This document shows positions 18,066-26,667 of a DNA stretch of 64,000 bases, one piece after another. The stretch lies in NCBI RefSeq assembly GCF_001697185.1, contig NZ_CP014224.1, forward strand, positions 3,332,501 through 3,396,500. The letters are read 5' to 3'. Source of the DNA: Wenyingzhuangia fucanilytica. GTDB taxonomy: Bacteria; Bacteroidota; Bacteroidia; Flavobacteriales; Flavobacteriaceae. Made by a program: the position numbers and the translations under genes. Each line of letters starts with the position of its first letter. Within the stretch, counting starts at the first letter, position 1. Under the pieces are notes generated by a model. The model saw only the letters and a program-made list of their open reading frames with translations. It did no database searches and was not told where the DNA came from.

Positions 18066-18563
18066 TTAGAATTGTTTACCTACGCTAATTCCAAATCTTG
18101 GAACAAATTGCCTAGAAACACTTGAGTTAAATAAATTTCTACCCACTCCAGCGTTGATTTCAAAAACATATCCATTTCTAGATACATGTTTTGCTCCAGC
18201 CCCTAAGCCTAGGGCAAAATCAGTGTAGTTTTTGGTGTCTCCAAATTCATCAGCTTTGGTTTCTGCAAAATTTAAGGATCCAAACAATTCTCCAAAGACA
18301 TCAAATCCTCCAGTATCTGTTAAAAATTGACGGAAATACGGGGTGATTTGAAAATCTTCATTATATCTAAAATTGTTGCTTTTAGGTTCAAAATTAATAA
18401 AAACCGAAAGCCCCATTGATGCTTCATCATTTAATTGATGTTCATAAGAAACATCTAAAGTTCTTAAGACTAAAATATCTAAAAGGTCAACTTTAATTTC
18501 GCTGTTTTGTGCCGTAATGTTTAGTGTACTCAACAAAACAAACAGAAATAATACTTTTTTCAT
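18066..18563 (-). CDS. Small outer-membrane beta-barrel protein, function unknown
   Basis: 165 residues from the ATG at 18563. The frame runs to a TTG at 18584, but that TTG lies inside a -7 promoter box. The true N-terminus MKKVLFLFVLLSTLNITAQ is a clear signal peptide with an Ala-Gln cleavage site. Alternating amphipathic strands follow, with DFALGLGAGAKHVSRNGYVFE and a final FGISVGKQF ending in an aromatic residue, typical of an eight-strand outer-membrane barrel. It overlaps no neighbour and is 5 bases upstream of the CLC gene. Function is unknown. Confidence 0.7.
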   Translation of the reverse strand: MKKVLFLFVLLSTLNITAQNSEIKVDLLDILVLRTLDVSYEHQLNDEASMGLSVFINFEPKSNNFRYNEDFQITPYFRQFLTDTGGFDVFGELFGSLNFAETKADEFGDTKNYTDFALGLGAGAKHVSRNGYVFEINAGVGRNLFNSSVSRQFVPRFGISVGKQF

Positions 18564-18581
18564 GGGTAAAATTTTATAGTT

Positions 18582-18589
18582 CAAAAATA
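18582..18589 (-). promoter_or_regulatory. -7 box (TATTTTTG) for the barrel-CLC-tatD transcript
   Basis: An exact TAnnTTTG on the minus strand, 18 bases before the ATG at 18563. Its TTG creates a false upstream start. Confidence 0.55.
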
Positions 18590-18619
18590 GGGCATTTTTA
18601 CGAGGTCGCCTAATTCCTT

Positions 18620-21600
18620 TTAAAAGTTAGCTCTTAATTGTACGCTACCAGTGTGTATAGCATTACTAGCTGTATTTTTTCTTCCGCTGTAGCTAACACT
18701 AAGGTCTAATAATTGGGTTAGTTTTTTTTGTATAATTAAAGACCAAGTGTAGTTTCTGTTGGGCTGTAAACCTTCTAAAATTCTATATGATGCCGGAGTG
18801 TTAACAGGGCCGTTATATTTGTTTTCAATCATGTTTACATTGGCAATTACAGAACCTTTTTTTGGATTGTTATAATTATATTCTAAACCAAAATCATGAC
18901 TTTTTAACGATTCTAATCCAATATTGTTGTGTTCATTTCTAAAAGTATAATTGGTTTTTAAAGTAGAAAACTCATCTTTTAAGTAACTAATGGAGGGATT
19001 AATTTTTTTAGATAGAATATTAAAATTTCTACTATTAAAACCTGTACTGGTATTGTTATTGGTTTCTGTGTTTGCGGTGGTGGCAATAATCCAAGAACTT
19101 AAAATATTGTGTTGAAAATTAAGTTCGTGCATGTTTTGAGTAGCGGTTTGAAAATCACTACTGATGTTTTGAGTGTTTTTGTTGTTTTGAAACGTATAGG
19201 TGGTGCTGTAGTTTTGTAATCCCCTATTAAAAAACAAACTAGTTCTCATGTTTTGTTGCAATCCAATTACATCATCATTTTTGATGTCAAAAGGGTTGAT
19301 GTTAAATTTTTTGCCATCTTTTAACTGGTCTTTATTGATTAAAATACTAGACTGATTAGAAAAGTGAGATAGAACTTTTAGCCATTTAGAATCATTGTTT
19401 TTAAATTGGATAAAATTGATAAATACAGATTGACTCAGTTTTGCTTTTTGTGTAGCTACTCTGTTAATGTTTGGCAATACTACTCGTAAATAATTAGCTT
19501 GATCTGCAAATTGCGCTACTTCAAACTCATCAAAATCTTTAATTCCGTTGTTGTTTAAATCACCTAAATAAGTGTAATATCCTTGTCCTGGTTCCACTTC
19601 TATATAGGTAAAGTTTTGTTGAGGTGTACTTCCAGATGTAGTTTCGTAAACAGTTGCCCAACGTAAAATATTCTTAAAAAATTGTTGAGTATATTGTGCT
19701 CGTCCGTTAAAAACATCAATGTCATCTGTGTAAAAATGTTTTACTTTTCGGTAGTTGATAAACGTTTTTAATGAGGTTTGTTCTGTTTTAATTAATTGAC
19801 TTTCTATGGAGTAATTTTTTGCATTTTGAACTTTTACAGATTGATTTGTTCTTACACTGTCTATTTGTGTAATGTCAAAACCAAATTTAGAATAGACTTT
19901 GGTAGAATCTCCAACTCCAAGAACCAATCCTGTTTTTATCAGCTTTTGATTGTTGAGGTTTAAAGTATTTGTTTGGGTGTTTTTTTGTTGATTGTCTTCA
20001 AAATTAAATAAACCAGTTACCCATGCTTTTTTTAGTTGATATTTTAAAGTAGATAAATTTCTAATAAAATATCCTTGTTCGTTATTATTGCTGCTTTTTA
20101 AATAACTATTTTGAGTGTTTAAAATGGCTTTACCAAAAGTATTATAAGAGTTTAGCCCTGTTTTATAACCTGTAAAAATGTCTCCTAATTTTAAGTAATC
20201 AGTATTTAAGGTGATTTTATGTTGATTAGATTTTTTGGTAACCAAAGCATTTCTAATATAGGTTTGATTTCCTAAAAAGTTAGGCGTTAAATTCACATCA
20301 ATATTCCAATCTCTGTTAAATTCGGCATTGTACAAACCTTCTACATTGTTAAAGTTTTTTTGCACAAAATCTAAATCAAATAAATTGTTTGTGTTCCAAT
20401 CTCCATCGCTTATTTGTTGTTGCCAAGTTAAGGTAGTAGCCAATCCGTGGTTTTGATGGTCATCTTTTGATGAAAATAAATTACGATCGTTATTACTATA
20501 AGCAATCTCAGAATTGATAAAAGATTTATTATTGATTTGATAAGCTGCTTTTACTACCGCCATTTGTAGTTTTGTAGGAGCAATTAATAATATTACTGGA
20601 GAGTAATCTCCTAAGTTTGTTCCCACATATTCATAAATAGTTCCTGTGGCAGTGGTTTGGCTAATACTATAATCTCCATTATTTGTTCCTACATAGCTAA
20701 ATTGCACATTGTATAAAGTTGCATTTTCATCATTACTAAAAACAAAAATATCTTGTCCGTTTGTGGAGGTTTTTTCATACTGAACTCTATTTTCATCATA
20801 TTCAGTGCTTACTGCACTATTAGCAATCATTTGAGATGGATCGTTTCCGGCTTGTTGTAAAACTAGTTTTTGTTCATCACTTAAATTTTGTTGTAAAGGT
20901 TGATTTTTAACATCGTTTTCATTGTAAAAATATGTTCCAATGGTAAACTTTTCATTTTGATAAGTGACACCATCATGGGTTACAAAACGGTTGTAGTTTC
21001 TGTCGCTGTACTGAAAATCAATAATAATTCTTTGCGAGGAATTGATGGGGAAAGTAGGGGTGAAAGTAATCTCGGCAGTGTTGTAATCAATAGTATAATC
21101 GTGTTGCTCACCTCTTTTTAAAGTAATTCCGTTTACGTAAATAACTTCGCTACCAGAAATTACCACAATATTTTGTTCTCCATTTGCTCCATATAATTTA
21201 TAAGGCCCTTGGTTTCCTTCTACAGCGCTAATGTTTTGTGTGGTAAACTTTCCTTTAACCAAAGCTCCAGAAGCAGTGATGAATGTTTTTTGCTCTCCAT
21301 CATCTAATGTAACATCAATTTTGGCTCCGTTAATTTTTTTGGTAAAAGCCATAAAATAACTATCCTGATTTGTTAAATCAACATCTCCAGCTTTAATGTT
21401 CCAAGTATCTGTAAAAAGTTCTATAAAAACCCTGTCAAACTCATTAATACTTTGTGATATTCCGTTTTCTTGAATAGGTAAATTAGAGTCTTTTATACTG
21501 GCTCTAATTTTTAAGTTTTCTGATAAATTCCCCGTGATTTGTAAATCTAATCCAGAGTTTAATACAGAACCCTGATTGTTACCTACTGTAATTCCTCTAG

Positions 21601-22015
21601 TGATATTACCATAAGTATTTAAATCTCCAAAAAAATCGTTTTTATTAAAGCTTTTACCTAAAGAAAAGGTGCTTGCCGAAGGTGTGGCTTTTGGAATAAT
21701 TAAATTTTTGTCAAACGGACTATAAGTTTGTGTTAAAAACGATGGATAATTAAAGTAGCTAACTTTTAGTTGTTGAGGTGTTTTATTATAAAAATAAAGC
21801 TGTCCTTTTTGTGGATTAAAATAATATTGGGTTGATGGAATAATATTTCCATCGGTATCTTTTACTTCAAAATTTACAGGACTAATAGCAACATTTTCTA
21901 GAACAATGGTGTCTTGACTAGTGGTGATGTTTTTGCTCACACGATTTTTGTTTACTATTTGCCCAAAAGAGCTATAGCATAGGAGATATAAGAAAATAAA
22001 TTTGAATACTTTCAT
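18620..22015 (-). CDS. Large outer-membrane beta-barrel protein, function unknown
   Basis: 1131 residues. The signal peptide MKVFKFIFLYLLCYSSFGQ is followed by a beta-rich exported region and a long C-terminal part rich in Asn, Gln and Tyr with alternating strands, ending VQLRANF (terminal Phe, as in outer-membrane barrels). A segment near 813-826 reads DLNNNGIKDFDEFE, a calcium-binding EF-hand/dockerin-like loop. I do not recognise a characterised family. Size and layout suggest a large surface-exposed barrel without a TonB-plug signature. It lies between polyprenyl synthase and the small barrel gene on the same strand. Confidence 0.65.
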   Translation of the reverse strand: MKVFKFIFLYLLCYSSFGQIVNKNRVSKNITTSQDTIVLENVAISPVNFEVKDTDGNIIPSTQYYFNPQKGQLYFYNKTPQQLKVSYFNYPSFLTQTYSPFDKNLIIPKATPSASTFSLGKSFNKNDFFGDLNTYGNITRGITVGNNQGSVLNSGLDLQITGNLSENLKIRASIKDSNLPIQENGISQSINEFDRVFIELFTDTWNIKAGDVDLTNQDSYFMAFTKKINGAKIDVTLDDGEQKTFITASGALVKGKFTTQNISAVEGNQGPYKLYGANGEQNIVVISGSEVIYVNGITLKRGEQHDYTIDYNTAEITFTPTFPINSSQRIIIDFQYSDRNYNRFVTHDGVTYQNEKFTIGTYFYNENDVKNQPLQQNLSDEQKLVLQQAGNDPSQMIANSAVSTEYDENRVQYEKTSTNGQDIFVFSNDENATLYNVQFSYVGTNNGDYSISQTTATGTIYEYVGTNLGDYSPVILLIAPTKLQMAVVKAAYQINNKSFINSEIAYSNNDRNLFSSKDDHQNHGLATTLTWQQQISDGDWNTNNLFDLDFVQKNFNNVEGLYNAEFNRDWNIDVNLTPNFLGNQTYIRNALVTKKSNQHKITLNTDYLKLGDIFTGYKTGLNSYNTFGKAILNTQNSYLKSSNNNEQGYFIRNLSTLKYQLKKAWVTGLFNFEDNQQKNTQTNTLNLNNQKLIKTGLVLGVGDSTKVYSKFGFDITQIDSVRTNQSVKVQNAKNYSIESQLIKTEQTSLKTFINYRKVKHFYTDDIDVFNGRAQYTQQFFKNILRWATVYETTSGSTPQQNFTYIEVEPGQGYYTYLGDLNNNGIKDFDEFEVAQFADQANYLRVVLPNINRVATQKAKLSQSVFINFIQFKNNDSKWLKVLSHFSNQSSILINKDQLKDGKKFNINPFDIKNDDVIGLQQNMRTSLFFNRGLQNYSTTYTFQNNKNTQNISSDFQTATQNMHELNFQHNILSSWIIATTANTETNNNTSTGFNSRNFNILSKKINPSISYLKDEFSTLKTNYTFRNEHNNIGLESLKSHDFGLEYNYNNPKKGSVIANVNMIENKYNGPVNTPASYRILEGLQPNRNYTWSLIIQKKLTQLLDLSVSYSGRKNTASNAIHTGSVQLRANF

Positions 22016-22095
22016 TAATTAACAAACGTGTGTAGAACTAATTTAGTGAACTATTTGTCAAAAAACGATTTTGAAAAAAAGAGATAAAAAAAAGC

Positions 22096-23073
22096 TTATT
22101 TTTTACGCTCCACAACGTAATCTATCATGGTTAATAAAGATGCTTTGTATTCAGTATCTGGATAAGTGTTTAAAATATCCAAAGCTTTGTTTTTGTAATC
22201 GTGCATTCTCTCGGTGGTATATGCTAAACCATTGTGGTCTTTTACAAACTGAATAACTTCTTTTACTCTTTTTTTATCAGTGTTATGGTTTTTAACAGAG
22301 TTAATCAACCATTTACGGTCTTTATCACTACAGTTGTTTAGGGTGTGAATTAAAGGCAAAGTCATTTTTTGTTCTTTAATATCAATTCCCGTAGGTTTTC
22401 CTATTTGTTCATCGGAGTAATCAAACAAGTCGTCTTTTATTTGGAAAGCAATACCAATATACTCTCCAAACAAACGCATTTTATCAACCTCTTCTTTGTT
22501 AGCACCAACAGATGCTGCTCCAATTCCACAACAAGCAGAAATTAAAGTAGCTGTTTTTTGTCTGATAATTTCAAAATAAACTTCTTCTGTAATATCTAAA
22601 CGTCTGGCTTTTTCTATTTGTAATAATTCTCCTTCACTCATTTCTCGCACTGCGATAGAAATCAGTTTTAGAATATCAAAATCATCATTATCTATACTTA
22701 ATAACAATCCTTTAGAAAGTAAAAAATCACCTACTAAAACAGCAATTTTATTTTTCCAAAGTGCATTTATAGAAAAGAATCCTCTACGTTTATTACTGTC
22801 ATCTACCACATCATCATGCACCAAAGTTGCGGTGTGTATAAGTTCTATAACAGCAGCACCTCTATAAGTTCTCTCGTTAAAATTTCCGTTAGAAACCATT
22901 TTAGCAACAAGAAAAACAAACATAGGTCGCATTTGTTTTCCTTTCCTACGAACAATATAGTGGGTAATACGATTTAACAACGGTACCTTGGTTGCCATGG
23001 CTTCTTTGAATTTGTTTTCAAAGGCAGCCATTTCTTGGTATATAGGTTGTTGAATGCGTTCTGTTATTTTCAT
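22096..23073 (-). CDS. Polyprenyl (probably octaprenyl-type) diphosphate synthase
   Basis: 325 residues. It condenses isopentenyl diphosphate onto an allylic primer to make a long isoprenoid, most likely the menaquinone side chain. The first aspartate-rich motif is DDVVD (87-91) in LVHDDVVDDSNKRRG and the second is DDLFD (214-218). GKQMRP (45-50) binds IPP. The residues before the first motif (HTATLVHDD) are small, which permits long products. It is on the same strand as purE and the 1131-residue barrel protein, with 43 bases to purE. Confidence 0.93.
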   Translation of the reverse strand: MKITERIQQPIYQEMAAFENKFKEAMATKVPLLNRITHYIVRRKGKQMRPMFVFLVAKMVSNGNFNERTYRGAAVIELIHTATLVHDDVVDDSNKRRGFFSINALWKNKIAVLVGDFLLSKGLLLSIDNDDFDILKLISIAVREMSEGELLQIEKARRLDITEEVYFEIIRQKTATLISACCGIGAASVGANKEEVDKMRLFGEYIGIAFQIKDDLFDYSDEQIGKPTGIDIKEQKMTLPLIHTLNNCSDKDRKWLINSVKNHNTDKKRVKEVIQFVKDHNGLAYTTERMHDYKNKALDILNTYPDTEYKASLLTMIDYVVERKK

Positions 23074-23116
23074 TCCGTAAGGATGCGTTGTTGTGGTGTA
23101 AACTTATGAAAAAGTT

Positions 23117-23614
23117 TTATTTTTCTTGTTGAGATGTTTTTACTCTTTCGGCTGCTTCTATAACTTTAGATTTTAACCCTTCTTTATAAGCTACAATACT
23201 ATCTAAAACAGTACTGTTAGTAGCTCCAATAATTTGAGCAGCTAAAATACCAGCATTTTTTGCACCATTTAAAGCAACTGTTGCCACAGGAACTCCCCCT
23301 GGCATTTGTAGTATAGATAATACAGAATCCCAACCATCAATAGAGTTGCTAGATTTTACAGGTACACCAATAACAGGTAATGGGCTCATAGAGGCTACCA
23401 TTCCTGGTAAATGAGCAGCACCACCAGCTCCTGCAATAATTACAGAAACACCTCTTTTATGTGCATTGGTAGAAAAATCGAATAATTTTTCTGGAGTTCT
23501 GTGAGCAGATACAATATCTACTTCTGTTTCAATTTCAAATTCTTTTAAAATATCAATGGCTTGTTGCATTACTGGTAAATCTGAATCAGATCCCATGACG
23601 ATGGCTACTTTCAT
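23117..23614 (-). CDS. purE: N5-carboxyaminoimidazole ribonucleotide mutase PurE
   Basis: 165 residues, class I PurE length. It converts N5-CAIR to CAIR in purine synthesis. GSDSD at 8-12 and SAHRTPE (about 40-46) form the active site, with the AGAGGAAHLPGM loop. It pairs with purK 174 bases upstream on the same strand. Unlike most operons, the two are separated by an AT-rich spacer of degenerate repeats (23615-23788), so PurE may have its own transcript. Confidence 0.96.
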   Translation of the reverse strand: MKVAIVMGSDSDLPVMQQAIDILKEFEIETEVDIVSAHRTPEKLFDFSTNAHKRGVSVIIAGAGGAAHLPGMVASMSPLPVIGVPVKSSNSIDGWDSVLSILQMPGGVPVATVALNGAKNAGILAAQIIGATNSTVLDSIVAYKEGLKSKVIEAAERVKTSQQEK

Positions 23615-23639
23615 TATCTTTATTTTTTAGTAAAAGGAT

Positions 23640-23785
23640 AAAGAGTAGAAGGAAAAAGGTATTTGCTTGTAGGCTAAAAGTCTTTGTCCTTTTTTCTTTA
23701 TGTCTTTATAACTGAATTGTTTATTTATAATTATAAAAGGTGATTTATATGATAAAATCCTTTGACCTTTTACGAATTGTCTTTT
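23640..23785. repeat. Degenerate tandem AT-rich repeat spacer between purE and purK
   Basis: The spacer consists of repeated variants of 'CTTTTGTCCTTTT/CTTTTGACTT/AAAAGGATAAAG' with no coding potential. An inverted pair TAAAAGGT/ACCTTTTA brackets 25 bases in the middle. Similar text-like tandem spacers occur at 26028, 36793 and 48599. Confidence 0.5.
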
Positions 23786-23788
23786 GAC

Positions 23789-24937
23789 TTATTTTGATAT
23801 TACTTTAACAGTGTTTTTTACCAATTCTGCTGTTTTACGAGCAATGTTGATGTCTTTATTTACAATGGTTACATGTCCCATTTTACGGAAAGGTTTGGTT
23901 GTTTTTTTACCGTAAATATGTGGAGTAACTCCATCTATTTTTAAAATTTCGGTAATGTTTTCATATACTACATCACCTGTGTATCCTTCGGCTCCAACTA
24001 AGTTAACCATAATTCCGGCCAATTTACTATCGGTATTTCCTAAAGGTAAATTTAGAATAGTTCTTAAATGTTGTTCAAACTGACTGGTGTGAGATGCTTC
24101 AATACTATAATGTCCACTATTGTGTGTTCTTGGAGCAACTTCGTTAATAATAATGTCGTCATTTTCTGTTTGAAACATTTCCACTGCTAATAATCCTACA
24201 TGTTTAAAAGCATTGGCAACATCCATTGCTACTCTACGAGCTTTGGCAGCAACTTCATCGCTAATACGAGCAGGGCAAATAACATATTCTACTTGATTTG
24301 CTTCTGGGTGAAATTCCATTTCTACAACTGGATAAGTTTTTACTTTTCCATCGGCATTTCTAGCAACAATAACTGCTAATTCGTTTTTAAAAGGAATTAA
24401 CTCCTCGGTAATACACTCGGTATCTGGTAAATTGTTGATATCATCTGTAGAACGAACAATTTTTACACCCATTCCATCATATCCAAATTGAGCAGATTTC
24501 CATACAAAAGGGAATTCAGTCAAATTAGCTTCTTTTAATTCGGCTAAAGAATTAAAACGCAGATGAGGAGAAGTAGGAATGTTTTTCGCTTTGTAAAAGT
24601 CTTTTTGTTTTCCTTTGTGTTGAATGGTTTCTATCACACTAGGTTGCGGATATACTTTTACACCTTCTTCTTCAAGTTTGTAAAGTGCTTTTATATTAAC
24701 GTGTTCTATTTCTATAGTTAATACATCTACCTTTTTACCAAAACGATATACGTCGTTGTAATCAAGTAGGTTACCTATAAAAAATTCGTTACAGTAAGGT
24801 GCGCAAGGTGCGTCTTTAGAGCTGTCTAAAATACAGGTATGAACATCAAATTTTTGAGTTTCTGCTAAAAGCATACGCCCTAATTGTCCTCCGCCAAGAA
24901 CCCCTAATTTAAAGTCAGAAGAAAAATAATTTTCCAT
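23789..24937 (-). CDS. purK: N5-carboxyaminoimidazole ribonucleotide synthetase PurK
   Basis: 382 residues, ATP-grasp fold. It carboxylates AIR with bicarbonate and ATP, supplying PurE. The N-terminal LGVLGGGQLGRML (11-23) and the ATP-grasp EVAPRTHNSGHY block near residue 280 are diagnostic. The ATG at 24937 follows a TACTTTTG -7 box by 17 bases. Confidence 0.96.
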   Translation of the reverse strand: MENYFSSDFKLGVLGGGQLGRMLLAETQKFDVHTCILDSSKDAPCAPYCNEFFIGNLLDYNDVYRFGKKVDVLTIEIEHVNIKALYKLEEEGVKVYPQPSVIETIQHKGKQKDFYKAKNIPTSPHLRFNSLAELKEANLTEFPFVWKSAQFGYDGMGVKIVRSTDDINNLPDTECITEELIPFKNELAVIVARNADGKVKTYPVVEMEFHPEANQVEYVICPARISDEVAAKARRVAMDVANAFKHVGLLAVEMFQTENDDIIINEVAPRTHNSGHYSIEASHTSQFEQHLRTILNLPLGNTDSKLAGIMVNLVGAEGYTGDVVYENITEILKIDGVTPHIYGKKTTKPFRKMGHVTIVNKDINIARKTAELVKNTVKVISK

Positions 24938-24954
24938 GGAATAATATTTGGTCG

Positions 24955-24962
24955 CAAAAGTA
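24955..24962 (-). promoter_or_regulatory. -7 box of purK (TACTTTTG)
   Basis: An exact TAnnTTTG match on the minus strand, 17 bases before the ATG. Confidence 0.6.
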
Positions 24963-24984
24963 CGAATAATGAAGGAATTTCTGT

Positions 24985-25428
24985 TTAAAAATTGGTGATT
25001 CTCACAACGCCCCCTTCAAGATAAGCATTGTACTCTCTTAAATAATATTGAGTTTCTCCAATAGTGACTCCAGTTTTATATTGAGTAAACCTAATATCGT
25101 CATTAGCACAACCTGCACAAGACATTTCTCCGGTGGCTTCATCAACTTGCATAGGAATGTTACATTCACTAGGTTTTACATAAGGACAACCTAAATCAAA
25201 AGCCCTAAAAGTATTGTTTCCATCAATATTAAAAACAATAATTCCTTGATAACCATGTCCAGTTTCTATGGTAAATTGACCTACAAGACTTATGAAATCT
25301 GCATTAACATGAAAATTAACATTTACATGAGGAACCAAAGTGTTTTGTTGATTAAAATTGTTTTTAACACAAGCGGTTAAAAGTAGTAAACAACCTAGTA
25401 AAATTACTTTTTTAGCTAAGGGTATCAT
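24985..25428 (-). CDS. Lipoprotein with Cys-only Rieske-like fold, function unknown
   Basis: 147 residues from the ATG at 25428; the longer frame to 25476 starts at TTG and adds a non-signal prefix. The lipobox is LLTAC with Cys20. The mature part has the spacing of a Rieske domain: FDLGCPY (Cys81), a second cysteine at Cys89, then SCAGCANDDIRF (Cys104 and Cys107) and a KTG turn before the last strands. In Rieske proteins two histidines complete the cluster; here they are absent and all four candidate ligands are Cys. It could hold a different cluster, a metal, or two disulfides. It is divergent from greA and downstream of nothing recognisable. Confidence 0.5.
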   Translation of the reverse strand: MIPLAKKVILLGCLLLLTACVKNNFNQQNTLVPHVNVNFHVNADFISLVGQFTIETGHGYQGIIVFNIDGNNTFRAFDLGCPYVKPSECNIPMQVDEATGEMSCAGCANDDIRFTQYKTGVTIGETQYYLREYNAYLEGGVVRITNF

Positions 25429-25485
25429 ATTTAAAATAATTATGTAGTAAAGATACAGCAATTTTTTAGCTTCCAATTATTTCTA

Positions 25486-25493
25486 TATATTTG
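25486..25493 (+). promoter_or_regulatory. -7 box of greA (TATATTTG)
   Basis: An exact TAnnTTTG match 54 bases before the greA ATG. Confidence 0.5.
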
Positions 25494-25547
25494 TGTATGT
25501 CTCATTTCCAAATGGTAATGAGATTTTTTTGTTAAAATATAAAGACG

Positions 25548-26021
25548 ATGAGTGAAGTATCATACTATTCTGAAGAAGGATTTAAGAAATTAAAAGAAGA
25601 ATTAGAATTTTTAGAGCAAACAGAACGCCCTAGAGTTTCTAACGAAATTGCTGAGGCTAGGGATAAGGGAGATTTAAGTGAGAATGCTGAATATCATGCT
25701 GCAAAGGAAGAACAATCTTTATTAGAACTAAAAATAGCAAAGTTAAAAAATGTAGTTGCCAATGCTCGTATTTTAGATGAATCGCAAATAGATACTTCTA
25801 AAATATTAGTTCATTCTAAGGTGAAAATTAAGAATGTAGCTAATGGAATGGAGTTTAATTATACGTTGGTGGCAGATTCTGAAACGGATATTAAAAACGG
25901 AAAATTATCTGTAAATTCTCCTATTGGTAAAGGATTGCTAGGACATAAGCAAGGAGAGATAGCCGAAATTCAAGCTCCAAATGGGGTGATGAAATTTGAA
26001 ATTGTAGAGATTTCTAGGTAG
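25548..26021 (+). CDS. greA: Transcription elongation factor GreA
   Basis: 157 residues. An N-terminal coiled coil (about 1-75) carries the acidic tip GDLSENAEYHAAKEEQ, which reaches the RNA polymerase active site to stimulate cleavage of backtracked RNA. The C-terminal globular domain ends in the SPIGKGLLGHKQGE block. The length is standard. A repeat-like spacer and the HIT gene follow on the same strand. Confidence 0.96.
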   Translation: MSEVSYYSEEGFKKLKEELEFLEQTERPRVSNEIAEARDKGDLSENAEYHAAKEEQSLLELKIAKLKNVVANARILDESQIDTSKILVHSKVKIKNVANGMEFNYTLVADSETDIKNGKLSVNSPIGKGLLGHKQGEIAEIQAPNGVMKFEIVEISR

Positions 26022-26027
26022 TTTTTT

Positions 26028-26065
26028 AGTACTGAGTACAAAGTAATGAGTGTTTAGTCATTAAT
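26028..26065. repeat. Degenerate short tandem intergenic repeat
   Basis: GTACTGAGTACAAAGTAATGAGTGTTTAG in the greA-HIT spacer resembles the reverse complement of the segment at 36793-36827 (GTATCGAGTACTAAGTATTGAGTATTGAG) and is built from GTAnnGAGTA units. Confidence 0.45.
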
Positions 26066-26087
26066 TATTTACAATAAACCATTAAAA

Positions 26088-26474
26088 ATGAGCATTTTTA
26101 CCAAAATAATTAACGGAGAAATTCCAAGTTATAAAATAGCAGAAAACGAAGATTTTTTTGTGTTTTTAGACATCAACCCAAATGCTGCGGGGCACACTTT
26201 AGTAGTGCCTAAAAAAGAGGTTAATAAAGTTTTTGATTTGGATGATGAATTATACACCAAATTGTTTCAATATTCTAAAACTATTGCAACTGCTATAGAA
26301 AAAGCAGTGCCTTGTAAAAGAGTGGGGATGTCTGTAATTGGTTTAGAAGTACCACATGTACATGTGCATTTAATTCCGCTAAACCAAATGGCTGATGCTA
26401 CTTTTGGTAAAAAGGAAAAATTAACAGAAGCTGAGTTTAAAGCTTTGGCAGGAAAAATTGCGAGTTATTTGTAA
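26088..26474 (+). CDS. HIT-family nucleotide hydrolase/transferase
   Basis: 128 residues. The histidine triad is His90, His92 and His94 in PHVHVHLIP, preceded by the LDINPNAAGHTLVVPK block (28-42). HIT proteins hydrolyse nucleotidyl phosphoramidates such as AMP-lysine; the exact substrate here is unknown. It follows greA by 66 bases and ends at a terminator, so the two may be one unit. Confidence 0.93.
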   Translation: MSIFTKIINGEIPSYKIAENEDFFVFLDINPNAAGHTLVVPKKEVNKVFDLDDELYTKLFQYSKTIATAIEKAVPCKRVGMSVIGLEVPHVHVHLIPLNQMADATFGKKEKLTEAEFKALAGKIASYL

Positions 26475-26497
26475 GCACAGTTTTGATAAAATTTTAA

Positions 26498-26532
26498 ACC
26501 CCCCATCATAAATTTATGATGGGGGTCTTGTT
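26498..26532 (+). terminator. Terminator after the HIT gene
   Basis: ACCCCCCATCATAAAT (26498-26513) pairs with the following TTTATGATGGGGGT (to 26526), then a T-rich tail. Confidence 0.85.
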
Positions 26533-26547
26533 TTATGCCTGATCTAA

Positions 26548-26576
26548 TATACTGTGCTTTACAGTAGCACTGTATA
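26548..26576. repeat. Imperfect palindrome in the HIT-histidine-kinase gap
   Basis: TATACTGTGCT (26548-26558) and AGCACTGTATA (26566-26576) are reverse complements with one mismatch around a 7-base loop. Nothing else recognisable lies between 26533 and the kinase stop at 26668. Confidence 0.5.
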
Positions 26577-26667
26577 TTCTCCCTATAGGAATTCTTTTGC
26601 TGTTAATTTCAACGGAGTTTCCTTCAATAGATCGTGCTTTTTAAAGAGGGTATTGTTAAATTATAAT

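Noticed and set aside
18061-18100. Fluoride riboswitch before the CLC gene
   Set aside because: Only 5 bases separate the gene from the upstream coding region, and no aptamer-like fold is visible there.
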